64,000 bases of DNA from Closterium sp. NIES-65 (GCA_948144175.1 CANXME010001258.1:3829001-3893000); one strand, 5' to 3'; counted from the stretch's first letter, positions 32,901 through 44,313 are shown. Notes: generated by a model from the sequence alone, not told the origin. Program-made: numbers and translations.

Positions 32901-35900
32901 GGTGAGTGCTGGGATGGTGAGTGCTGGGACGGTGAGTGCTCGGATGCTGAGTGCTAGGATGGTGAGTGATGGGATGGTTAGGGATGGGATGGTGAGTGCT
33001 AGGATGGTGAGGGATGGGATGGTGAGTGATGGGATGGTTAGTGCTGGGACGGTGAGTGCTGGGATAGTGAGTGCTAGGATGGTGAGTGCGGGTATGGTGA
33101 GTGATGGGATGGTGAGTGCTGGGATGGTGAGTGCTGGGACGGTGAGTGCTGGGATAGTGAGTGCTGGGATGGTGAGTGCGGGTATGGTGAGTGATGGGAT
33201 GGTTAGTGCTAGGATGGTGAGTGCTGGGATGGTGAGTGATGGGATGGTTAGTGCTGGGATGGTGAGTGCTGGGATGGTGAGTGCTGGGATGGTGAGTGAT
33301 GGGATGGTTAGTGCTGGGACGGTGAGTGCTGGGATAGTGAGTGCTGGGATGGTGAGTGCGGGTATGGTGAGTGATGGGATGGTTAGTGCTGGGATGGTGA
33401 GTGCTGGGATGGTGAGTGATGGGATGGTTAGTGCTGGGATGGTGAGTGCTGGGATGGTGAGTGCTGGGATGGTGAGTGATGGGATGGTTAGTGCTGCGAC
33501 GGTGAGTGCTGGGATAGTGATTGCTGGGATGGTGGGTGTTGGTATGGTGAGTGATGGGATGGTTAGTGCTGGGATGGTGAGTGCTGGGATGGTGAGTGCT
33601 GGGAGGGTGAGTGCTGGGATGGTGAGTGATGGGATGGTTTGTTCTTGGATGGTGAGTGCTGGGATGGTGAGTGCTGGGAGGGTGAGTGCTGGGATGGTGA
33701 GTGATGGGATGGTTAGTGCTTGGATGGTGAGTGCTGGGATGGTGAGTGATGGGATGGTGAGTGCACGGATGGTTAGTGCTGGGATGGTGAGTGACGGATG
33801 GTGAGTGCTGGGATGGTGAGTGATGGGATGGTGAGTGCCCGGATGGGGAGGGAGGAATGTGCTGTGGTGGGGAGGAGGGCTGGGAAGTGCTGGGATCAGG
33901 AGTGCAAGCCTCGAACCCTCTGCGATGTCGACCGGGCATATAATCATGCGCCATCTGCAATCTTGGCTGTGAACATTTCATCTCTGTATATGTGTGTGTC
34001 TAACGGTCTCTCTTGCTCGTCCCCTTTATGCTAAAAATTCCAACGCCCACCACAGGAAAGCCTGTCATCTGTGGAGCTACCCAACAACGTTCGCACACCC
34101 GCACAACAGCAGTGGGTTAGAGACGAGGCAGCTGGAGTCCCTGCCGGAGCGGATGACAATCCGCTGAAGTTGTACTCAACGTTCGACATCGACGTAAGTA
34201 TTTGATCCCATGGCAGCTGGAGTCGCCCAGTAGGCTCATAGACACAGCAACCTCTGGTGTCTATTGGTGTCGTGTGTTTCCCTAACCATCGCATTCCCTG
34301 CTGCGCTGTACCACCTGCACAGTGTGCTTTATGGAAGTGGCAGGTTGGTTCATTGCCGTGGGGAAATCCAACCCTAGCTGTCATGGCGGACATCATGCAC
34401 CAGGCAGACCTGGGGATGCTGGACCACATCGTGCAATGCACCAGGCAGACCTGGGGATGCTGGACCACATCGTGCAATGCACCAGGCAGACGTGGGGATG
34501 CTGGACCACATCGTGCAATGCACCAGGCAGACCTGGGGATGCTGGACCACATCGTGCAATGCACCAGGCAGACCTGGGGATGCTGGACCACATCGTGCAA
34601 TGCACCAGGCAGACCTGGGGATGCTGGACCACATCGTGCAATGCACCAGGCAGACGTGGGGATGCTGGACCACATCGTGCAATGCACCAGGCAGACGTGG
34701 GGATGCTCGACCACATCGTGCAATGCACCAGGCAGACGTGGGGATGCTGGACCACATCGTGCAATGCACCAGGCAGACCTGGGGATGCTGGACCACATCG
34801 TGCAATGCACCAGGCAGACCTGGGGATGCTGGACCACATCGTGCAATGCACCAGGCAGACCTGGGGATGCTGGACCACATCGTGCAATGCACCAGGCAGA
34901 CCTGGGGATGCTGGACCACATCGTGCAATGCACCAGGCAGACCTGGGGATGCTGGACCACATCGTGCAATGCACCAGGCAGACCTGGGGATGCTGGACCA
35001 CATCGTGCAATGCACCAGGCAGACCTGGGGATGCTAGACCACATCGTGCAATGCACCAGGCAGACGTGGGGATGCTGGACCACATCGTGCAATGCACCAG
35101 GCAGACCTGGGGATGCTGGACCACATCGTGCAATGCACCAGGCAGACCTGGGGATGCTGGACCACATCGTGCAATGCACCAGGCAGACGTGGGGATGCTG
35201 GACCACATCGTGCAATGCACCAGGCAGACCTGGGGATGCTGGACCACATCGTGCAATGCACCAGGCAGACCTGGGGATGCTGGACCACATCGTGCAATGC
35301 ACCAGGCAGACGTGGGGATGCTGGACCACATCGTGCAATGCACCAGGCAGACGTGGGGATGTTGGACCACATCGTGCAATGCACCAGGCAGACCTGGGGA
35401 TGCTGGACCACATCCTGCAATGCACCAGGCAGACGTGGGGATGCTGGACCACATCGTGCAATGCACCAGGCAGACGTGGGGATGCTGGACCACATCGTGC
35501 AATGCACCAGGCAGACCTGGGGATGCTGGACCACATCGTGCAATGCACCAGGCAGACCTGGGGATGCTGGACCACATCGTGCAATGCACCAGGCAGACCT
35601 GGGGATGCTGGACCACATCGTGCAATGCACTAGGCAGACCTGGGGATGCTGGACCACATCGTGCAATGCACCAGGCAGACCTGGGGATGCTGGACCACAT
35701 CGTGCAATGCACCAGGCAGACGTGGGGATGCTGGACCACATCGTGCAATGCACCAGGCAGACCTGGGGATGCTGGACCACATCGTGCAATGCACCAGGCA
35801 GACCTGGGGATGCTGGACCACATCGTGCAATGCACCAGGCAGACCTGGGGATGCTGGACCACATCGTGCAATGCACCAGGCAGACGTGGGGATGCTGGAC

Positions 35901-38900
35901 CACATCGTGCAATGCACCAGGCAGACCTGGGGATGCTGGACCACATCGTGCAATGCACCAGGCAGACGTGGGGATGCTGGACCACATCGTGCAATGCACC
36001 AGGCAGACCTGGGGATGCTGGACCACATCGTGCAATGCACCAGGCAGACCTGGGGATGCTGGACCACATCGTGCAATGCACCAGGCAGACCTGGGGATGC
36101 TGGACCACATCGTGCAATGCACCAGGCAGACCTGGGGATGCTGGACCACATCGTGCAATGCACCAGGCAGACGTGGGGATGCTCGACCACATCGTGCAAT
36201 GCACCAGGCAGACGTGGGGATGCTGGACCACATCGTGCAATGCACCAGGCAGACCTGGGGATGCTGGACCACATCGTGCAATGCACCAGGCAGACTTGGG
36301 GATGCTGGACCACATCGTGCAATGCACCAGGCAGACCTGGGGATGCTGGACCACATCGTGCAATGCACCAGGCAGACCTGGGGATGCTGGACCACATCGT
36401 GCAATGCACCAGGCAGACCTGGGGATGCTGGACCACATCGTGCAATGCACCAGGCAGACCTGGGGATGCTGGACCACATCGTGCAATGCACCAGGCAGAC
36501 CTGGGGATGCTAGACCACATCGTGCAATGCACCAGGCAGACGTGGGGATGCTGGACCACATCGTGCAATGCACCAGGCAGACCTGGGGATGCTGGACCAC
36601 ATCGTGCAATGCACCAGGCAGACCTGGGGATGCTGGACCACATCGTGCAATGCACCAGGCAGACGTGGGGATGCTGGACCACATCGTGCAATGCACCAGG
36701 CAGACCTGGGGATGCTGGACCACATCGTGCAATGCACCAGGCAGACCTGGGGATGCTGGACCACATCGTGCAATGCACCAGGCAGACGTGGGGATGCTGG
36801 ACCACATCGTGCAATGCACCAGGCAGACGTGGGGATGTTGGACCACATCGTGCAATGCACCAGGCAGACCTGGGGATGCTGGACCACATCGTGCAATGCA
36901 CCAGGCAGACGTGGGGATGCTGGACCACATCGTGCAATGCACCAGGCAGACGTGGGGATGCTGGACCACATCGTGCAATGCACCAGGCAGACCTGGGGAT
37001 GCTGGACCACATCGTGCAATGCACCAGGCAGACCTGGGGATGCTGGACCACATCGTGCAATGCACCAGGCAGACCTGGGGATGCTGGACCACATCGTGCA
37101 ATGCACTAGGCAGACCTGGGGATGCTGGACCACATCGTGCAATGCACCAGGCAGACCTGGGGATGCTGGACCACATCGTGCAATGCACCAGGCAGACGTG
37201 GGGATGCTGGACCACATCGTGCAATGCACCAGGCAGACCTGGGGATGCTGGACCACATCGTGCAATGCACCAGGCAGACCTGGGGATGCTGGACCACATC
37301 GTGCAATGCACCAGGCAGACCTGGGGATGCTGGACCACATCGTGCAATGCACCAGGCAGACGTGGGGATGCTGGACCACATCGTGCAATGCACCAGGCAG
37401 ACCTGGGGATGCTGGACCACATCGTGCAATGCACCAGGCAGACGTGGGGATGCTGGACCACATCGTGCAATGCACCAGGCAGACCTGGGGATGCTGGACC
37501 ACATCGTGCAATGCACCAGGCAGACCTGGGGATGCTGGACCACATCGTGCAATGCACCAGGCAGACCTGGGGATGCTGGACCACATTGTGCAATGCACCA
37601 GGCAGACCTGGGGATGCTGGACCACATCGTGCAATGCACCAGGCAGACCTGGGGATGCTGGACCACATCGTGCAATGCACCAGGCAGACCTGGGGATGCT
37701 GGACCACATCGTGCAATGCACCAGGCAGACGTGGGGATGCTGGACCACATCGTGCAATGCACCAGGCAGACCTGGGGATGCTGGACCACATCGTGCAATG
37801 CACCAGGCAGACCTGGGGATGCTGGACCACATCGTGCAATGCACCAGGCAGACGTGGGGATGCTGGACCACATCGTGCAATGCACCAGGCAGACCTGGGG
37901 ATGCTGGACCACATCGTGCAATGCACCAGGCAGACCTGGGGATGCTGGACCACATCGTGCAATGCACCAGGCAGACCTGGGGATGCTGGACCACATCGTG
38001 CAATGCACCAGGCAGACGTGGGGATGCTGGACCACATTGTGCAATGCACCAGGCAGACGTGGGGATGCTGGACCACATCGTGCAATGCACCAGGCAGACC
38101 TGGGGATGCTGGACCACATCGTGCAATGCACCAGGCAGACGTGGGGATGCTGGACCACATCGTGCAATGCACCAGGCAGACCTGGGGATGCTGGACCACA
38201 TCGTGCAATGCACCAGGCAGACGTGGGGATGCTGGACCACATCGTGCAATGCACCAGGCAGACCTGGGGATGCTGGACCACATCGTGCAATGCACCAGGC
38301 AGACCTGGGGATGCTGGACCACATCGTGCAATGCACCAGGCAGACCTGGGGATGCTGGACCACATCGTGCAATGCACCAGGCAGACCTGGGGATGCTGGA
38401 CCACATCGTGCAATGCACCAGGCAGACCTGGGGATGCTGGACCACATCGTGCAATGCACCAGGCAGACGTGGGGATGCTGGACCACATCGTGCAATGCAC
38501 CAGGCAGACGTGGGGATGCTGGACCACATCGTGCAATGCACCAGGCAGACGTGGGGATGCTGGACCACATCGTGCAATGCACCAGGCAGACCTGGGGATG
38601 CTGGACCACATCGTGCAATGCACCAGGCAGACCTGGGGATGCTGGACCACATCGTGCAATGCACCAGGCAGACCTGGGGATGCTGGACCACATCGTGCAA
38701 TGCACCAGGCAGACCTGGGGATGCTGGACCACATTGTGCAATGCACCAGGCAGACCTGGGGATGCTGGACCACATCGTGCAATGCACCAGGCAGACCTGG
38801 GGATGCTGGACCACATCGTGCAATGCACCAGGCAGACCTGGGGATGCTGGACCACATCGTGCAATGCACCAGGCAGACCTGGGGATGCTGGACCACATCG

Positions 38901-41900
38901 TGCAATGCACCAGGCAGACGTGGGGATGCTGGACCACATCGTGCAATGCACCAGGCAGACCTGGGGATGCTGGACCACATCGTGCAATGCACCAGGCAGA
39001 CCTGGGGATGCTGGACCACATCGTGCAATGCACCAGGCAGACGTGGGGATGCTGGACCACATCGTGCAATGCACCAGGCAGACCTGGGGATGCTGGACCA
39101 CATCGTGCAATGCACCAGGCAGACCTGGGGATGCTGGACCACATCGTGCAATGCACCAGGCAGACCTGGGGATGCTGGACCACATCGTGCAATGCACCAG
39201 GCAGACGTGGGGATGCTGGACCACATTGTGCAATGCACCAGGCAGACGTGGGGATGCTGGACCACATCGTGCAATGCACCAGGCAGACCTGGGGATGCTG
39301 GACCACATCGTGCAATGCACCAGGCAGACGTGGGGATGCTGGACCACATCGTGCAATGCACCAGGCAGACCTGGGGATGCTGGACCACATCGTGCAATGC
39401 ACCAGGCAGACGTGGGGATGCTGGACCACATCGTGCAATGCACCAGGCAGACCTGGGGATGCTGGACCACATCGTGCAATGCACCAGGCAGACCTGGGGA
39501 TGCTGGACCACATCGTGCAATGCACCAGGCAGACCTGGGGATGCTGGACCACATCGTGCAATGCACCAGGCAGACCTGGGGATGCTGGACCACATCGTGC
39601 AATGCACCAGGCAGACCTGGGGATGCTGGACCACATCGTGCAATGCACCAGGCAGACCTGGGGATGCTGGACCACATCGTGCAATGCACCAGGCAGACCT
39701 GGGGATGCTGGACCACATCGTGCAATGCATCCGCGCCCAACACCTAACGATGATGAAAATTCTGGATTTGTGAGTGCCCCTTGGACCACCCGCCTGGACA
39801 TGCACAATGCTCTATTCAATAAACCATGGCTACAATGTTGGCATGTCAAGCCCACATTTGTGAGCACATGGTAGTGTGTCAGCTCAATTTTATTCCATCC
39901 TGATCTGCCGCCCCCCATATCCGAAATCTTTCCATCACACCATACGTAGGCGTCTTCTACGGCTCACCCTGGAAACACGGATCAACTCTTTGCGTTTTCC
40001 GAAGAGCGAATACTTCAAAACCGGGGCACAAGTCGCAGCTTTTGAACATCGATCGGTCATGCAGGTATGATGCTTTGAGGCCTAAACCATGGAGTGGTGG
40101 AAGGGGGAGGGTGGGAAGAGTGGGGCGAGCTGGGCAGGGACGGAAGAGGAAGGGGAGAGAAGATGGGCTGGTGGAGAGGGCACTGCTATGTTGATTCATG
40201 CAAATGTAGTGATGTGACGGTCTGTTGTTAAGCTCGTCTGTAAACTCGCTTGAAGTCATTCATGGGAAGAAGATCCTTCAATCTTTTCTCTCACCTTTCC
40301 TACTCACCATGCTGCATGCATCCAGGTGATGATCTTTTTGGTGGCTGACGTTGTCGGCTCGCCCCAGCTGGAGGCCATCAGAGCATACCTTGACTGGTAT
40401 CTCTGCTGCAACGCCGCCTCTCACACCGAGAGAAGTCTTTCCGAACTACAAGCCAAATCAACAAGGTACCTTACCAAACGATACAACCTAAACCATCTAA
40501 CTCCCCTAGCGATTCCATCCCTAACACATTGAACGCTTATCCATATACTCCTTCATTTATTCATGCTCCCACCCATCCCAGGCTGGTGAAACTACTCACG
40601 ACTGCCTTCCCCGAGCAGAAATCAAAGTGGAACCTCATCAAAACACACTTGATGACTCATTTCATCCCTGGAATTTGACGAGCTGGGAATGTGCAAGAGT
40701 ATAGCACCAACCTCTTCGAACACCTGCATAGCACCTTGCTGAAGCAAATCTACAGGAGATCGAATAAGCGGAAAGTGGACACGCAGATCATGAAGCACCA
40801 CGAGATGAAGCTTGACTCCATCAGCAACGTGGCCACCGACCAAGGCGTACAAACGGCTATGCAAAAGGTAGGTTCTGTGAGAGGAGGTGCTGAGATGGCG
40901 AGTGCGGTGATGGGAGGGTGAGTGCTGAGATGGTGAGTGCGGTGATGGGAGGGTGAGTACTGAGATGGTGAGTGCGGTGATGGGAGGGTGAGTGCTGAGA
41001 TGGTGAGTGCGGTGATGGGAGGGTGAGTGCTGAGATGGTGAGTGCGGTGATGGGAGGGTGAGTGCAGAGAAGGTGAGTGCGTTGATGGGAGGGTGAGTGC
41101 GGTGATGGGAGGGTGAGTGCTGAGATGGTGAGTGCGGTGATGGGAGGGTGAGTGCTGAGATGGTGAGTGCGGTGATGGGAGGGTGAGTGCTGAGATGGTG
41201 AGTGCGGTGATGGGAGGGTGAGTGCTGAGATGGTGAGTGCGGTGATGGGAGGGTGAGTGCGGTGATGGGAGGGTGAGTGCTGAGATGGTGAGTGCGGTGA
41301 TGGGAGGGTGAGTGCTAAGATGGTGAGTGCGGTGATGGGAGGGTGAGTGCTGAGATGGTGAGTGCGGTGATGGGAGGGTGAGTGCTGAGATGGTGAGTGC
41401 GGTGATGGGAGGGTGAGTGCAGAGAAGGTGAGTGCGGTGATGGGAGGGTGAGTGCGGTGATGGGAGGGTGAGTGCTGAGATGGTGAGTGCGGTGATGGGA
41501 GGGTGAGTGCTGAGATGGTGAGTGCGGTGATGGGAGGGTGAGTGTTGAGATGGTGAGTGCGGTGATGGGAGGGTGAGTGCTGAGATGGTGAGTGCGGTGA
41601 TGGGAGGGTGAGTGCTGAGATGGTGAGTGCGGTGATGGGAGGGTGAGTGCAGAGAAGGTGAGTGCGGTGAGTAGGAGTGCCAGGCGGGACAGCTCGGGCT
41701 GAGTGGCAAGGAAAGTTTGCTGGCAGGTCCTTGGTGGGTAGCAGGGGAAGAGTTAGCTCAGGGCAGGAGAGGGGGCAGTGAAATGAGGAAGTGCAGGGCA
41801 GGGAGTGGAGCAAGGGAAGGGGGAGAATGGTGTGCTTGTTGCTGCTGGTTGCTGCGATTCAGAGATTTGTTTCCAATCTCTGCCTTTTCTGACACGTGTC

Positions 41901-41965
41901 AGGCCATCGAGGATGGAGCTCGGGTGATGGTGAAGGAGTCCCACTTCTTCCCCGTGAATCACGAA
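29915..41965 (+). CDS. Plavaka-like (KDZ superfamily) DNA-transposon transposase, ten exons, interrupted at its 3' end
   Basis: Exons (all GT-AG): 29915-30589, 30734-30868, 31161-31426, 31575-31728, 34056-34193, 34323-39769, 39950-40063, 40326-40465, 40582-40867 and 41903 to about 41965. Phases match at every junction through exon 9. The start encodes a zinc finger (CAHCEREFPDYFALGRHRAG). Exons 2-4 carry the Plavaka-type blocks GTWWQEAQ, LYSDVTHLSNNGRKKAHPV followed by GNI (candidate first Asp), and CDYPESGKLTCTKSG (candidate second Asp). Exon 6 has ADIMHQADLGMLDHIVQ. Exon 8 has SHTERSLSELQ, and exon 9 has EYSTNLFEHLHSTLLKQIYR. Family members move DNA by cut and paste. Exon 6 is enlarged by a 41-bp array (separate entry) that leaves TAG at 35631 and 37107 in the transposase frame, and exon 9 has TGA at 40676. 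The gene therefore looks inactive. Its 3' end abuts a Copia fragment. Confidence 0.75.
30869..31160 (+). repeat. Intron 2 of the transposase gene with incipient GTGAGTG repeats
   Basis: Starts at the donor gtgagtgct. Between about 30905 and 30985 it has three loose copies of ggtgcagagattgtgagtg-type units, resembling a short early form of the arrays in introns 4 and 9. It ends at the acceptor gtgcag before 31161. Confidence 0.6.
31790..33850 (+). repeat. 15-bp intronic minisatellite built on GGTGAGT (about 137 units)
   Basis: Fills most of intron 4 (31729-34055) of the transposase gene. The consensus unit is ggtgagtgctgggat, with variants gtgat, ggtta and gggac. The unit length is a multiple of three and lacks stops. 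This produces an apparent 805-residue frame on the plus strand and two long His/Thr/Pro frames on the minus strand, all rejected as genes. A block of 540 bp (36 units) is duplicated in tandem without visible difference: 31861-32400 equals 32401-32940 over the first 525 or more bases. Confidence 0.9.
34395..39724 (+). repeat. 41-bp tandem array, 130 units, inside transposase exon 6
   Basis: Consensus unit atgcaccaggcagacctggg plus gatgctggaccacatcgtgca plus a boundary a, 41 bp. From the first atgca at 34395 to the final atgca at 39725 is 5,330 bp, exactly 130 x 41, so there is no net indel. Two main unit types differ at one base (gacctgg or gacgtgg, Leu or Val in the transposase frame). Rare single-base variants mark higher-order copies. 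Because 41 is not a multiple of three, all three forward frames read the same circular 41-residue peptide, and the reverse strand gives one other, so both strands look open throughout. The 129 extra units add 5,289 bp, a multiple of three. Confidence 0.97.
40875..41675 (+). repeat. 35-bp intronic minisatellite built on GGTGAGTGC (about 22 units)
   Basis: Lies just inside the 5' end of intron 9 of the transposase gene (donor at 40868). The unit is gggagggtgagtgctgagat plus ggtgagtgcggtgat, so each contains two GGTGAGTGC motifs. Shorter 20-bp units occur where the ctgagatggtgagtg half is missing, for example near 41095 and 41260. Apparent minus-strand frames rich in Ser/Pro/His/Thr are by-products. 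Confidence 0.9.
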
Positions 41966-42388
41966 GGAGTCCCCCCACTCTGAGCGTACCAATCACGAAG
42001 CTGCTGGGGCGTAAGGGTCTCGCGCGGATGCCGGTGCAGCTGCATCTGGCCACTGCCAGAAGCTCCGCACTGAACAGCTCCACTATGACTGCTACTATGG
42101 CCGCCGCCACAACACCTACTGGCGTACCACTCACAAAGCTGCTCGGGCGTAAGGGTCTCCCGCGGACGCCGCACTAGCTGCATCTAGCCACCCCCAAAAA
42201 CTCCGCACCGAACAGCTCTACCGCGACTGCCACGACGGGCGCCGCCACCACTTCAGCGGTTGTCACCACCGCCGTCACCGCTCCGACTGCTACCACGAAG
42301 AGAAGTTATAGCGGGCCAAGAAAGGAGGCGAGCGACCAGTAGGGCAGTACGGAGGGAAGGCAGAAGCACGAGCAGCAGTAGCAGTAGT
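41966..42388 (-). mobile_element. Copia gag-region fragment
   Basis: On the minus strand this encodes two related blocks of the kind GQMQLHRHPRETLTPQQLRDWYAQSGG, matching the gag segment just before the Cys/His cluster in the Copia at 48476. No LTR separates it from the transposase exon at about 41965, so the junction mechanism is unclear. A short sequence shared by both sides (cttcgtgatt) lies near the junction. Confidence 0.6.
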
Positions 42389-42519
42389 TGTCAGAAGTAC
42401 GAACGAGAATCAATGAACTAGCAGCATGCAGGAGTACAAGTAGGAAACCCTAATTGGGTTGTACTCTTTATGGGCTACCCCACAACAGCTTACACCATAT
42501 GCAGCAAATGAGTTTGACA
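42389..42519 (-). repeat. 3' LTR of the minus-strand Copia at 42389-44313
   Basis: 131 bp, TGTCAAAC... in the sense direction, ending ...TGACA next to the gag fragment. It carries the shared tagggttt and gtggggtag cores of this LTR group. Confidence 0.8.
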
Positions 42520-44313
42520 CACCCCCATAGGCAAAGTGAGGGAGAACAAGTGGTCACAAGACCAGTCAAGAAAAGTAAAGCAAGCTCAGGGTGGATCACG
42601 AAGTCACAACACACTGTGAGCTCAAACAAATGGCCACAAGGCCAGTTCACATGCAGAGTTATATAAAGCAGAACAAGCAGTACAGTGATCAAAACATAAC
42701 AAGGGCAAGCATGCAGGTATAAGCATATAGATCACAGTACAAGCAAAGTCAAGAAGTGAGCAAGTGAGGCCAAGTAGGCATAAGTCCTAGAACAATACAG
42801 AAATGCTGATGATCACGAGGCTGAAGTGCCTTGGTGAAGATACCAGCAGTGTTGGCCCGAGAGGCTAGGTACGCAAGATGAAGCTGTCCACGCTGCAGCA
42901 ACTCTCAAGCAAGGAAGTAACGCAGAGCGATGTGCTTCGTCCTGTGCTCCAGTCTGTGCTCCCGACACAAGGCAATAATGGCCTTGTTCTCGAGGTACAG
43001 AACTGGAGGAGAACGAGGCGGCTCGCCCAAGTCGGTCAGCAGGTAGGTGAGCCAGCGTAACTCCTGTGCAGCCATGGCCCCTGCGTAGATCTTAGCCTCA
43101 CAACAGGAATTGAGAACGGAAGATGAGCGGGTAGACCGCCAAGAAACAGAGTCGAAGCCAAGACTGAAGGTGTAACCCTGTGACGACCGCTGCGTAGCCA
43201 AGTCGTCAACCCAAGAAGCGTCCGCGTGACGAGTGAGCACAACTCAAGCCCGCCCTCCAAGCAGGAGCCCCATGCCCAACGGACTGCACAAGTAGCGCAT
43301 CACCCTCTTAGCGGCATTCCAGTGCTCTGGTCGGTGTCTCCCAGGCGCAACGTAGCGCGCTAGGATGCTAAGAGGGTATGCAAGGTCAGGACGAGTGCAG
43401 GTTATCAGGTACATGAGGCAGCCCACAAGCACTGGATACGGGCCACTCGGCTCTACGGGCTCATCCGAAGGCAGAGCTGAGAGCGAGTGACCGGTAGGCG
43501 GAGGAGTGGACTGTGGCGAGGAGTACTGGAAGTCGAAGCGCTGAAAGACCTGCTGCACCATGTGTGACTGAGTCAAGGTGATGGTGCGGCGTGCTCTGTC
43601 CCGGGTGATCTGCAAGCCAAGATAGCTGCGCAGCTCTTCCAGGTTTGTGCACGTGTGTCTCTTTTGCAGCTCTGACTTCACGTGGGCGAGTCCCTTATTG
43701 TCGGAAGTGGCAAAGATCTAGTCGTCGATGTACACGAAGATGTAGAGCCGCGGCAACAAAGTGTTGGTGCGCAGAAGCAGCGACGGGTCAGCAGTCGAAG
43801 GAGCGAACCCAAGAGCTGCAAGTGTCGTCCTCAGCGTTTCGTGCCACTCGCGAGGCGCCTGACGGAGACCATAGACTGGCCGCCGGAGGCTCCACTGGGT
43901 ACCTGTAGGAAACGACCCAGTGAAGCCAGGTGGGCGGCACACCCAGATCTCCTCGTGCAGGCTGCTTTGCAACAAAGCTGTGCTGAAGTAAAGAGAGTGA
44001 AGCTCGTAGTCACGCTGAGCGGCGACGTGCAGCAGAACCCAAAGAGTGGTCATCTTTGGGGTAGGGGAGAGCTGTGGAAGAAGTCAACTCCCTGTCTCCG
44101 ACTAAAGCCTCGAGCAACGTAACACGCCTTGAAGACATGCGCAGAACCCGGCGGCCGCTTCACCCTGAAAATCCACATGCTACTGACGATGTTCGCCCCA
44201 GGTGGGTGAACAGCGTCGACGTATGTGCCTGTGGACTTCCAGGATGCCATCTCTGCGTCCATGAGTGACTGCCACTAAGAGGAGTAGGGACCCTCAATCG
44301 CCTATGCGTAAGA
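42389..44313 (-). mobile_element. Ty1/copia element, 3' half with 3' LTR (broken, partial)
   Basis: Minus-strand Copia. LTR 42389-42519 (131 bp), then the 3' untranslated tail to about 42760, RNase H (about 42800-43260) and reverse transcriptase (about 43290-44313, with KACYVARGFSRRQG near 44130 and a Tyr-Ile-Asp-Asp-type active-site block near 43725). It is interrupted at 44313 by the plus-strand Copia LTR, and its 5' half lies beyond the window. It is more diverged from the siblings than they are from each other, so probably older. About four or more breaks. Confidence 0.88.

Noticed and set aside
31387-33981. An 805-residue Met-Val-Ser-Ala-Gly repeat frame and long minus-strand His/Thr/Pro frames
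   Set aside because: They arise from an intronic 15-bp minisatellite. Only the part up to 31728 overlaps a real exon, and that part has its own splice sites.
34322-39874. Very long open frames (up to about 1,850 residues) on both strands
   Set aside because: They are forced by a stop-free 41-bp tandem unit. The frame open throughout on the plus strand is not the transposase frame that enters from exon 5.
34395-41675. CRISPR-like array
   Set aside because: Units are head to tail with no unique spacers, the genome is eukaryotic, and no cas-like gene is present. These are minisatellites.
40750-41813. Minus-strand Ser/Pro/His/Thr-rich frames of about 318 residues
   Set aside because: By-products of the 35-bp intronic array.
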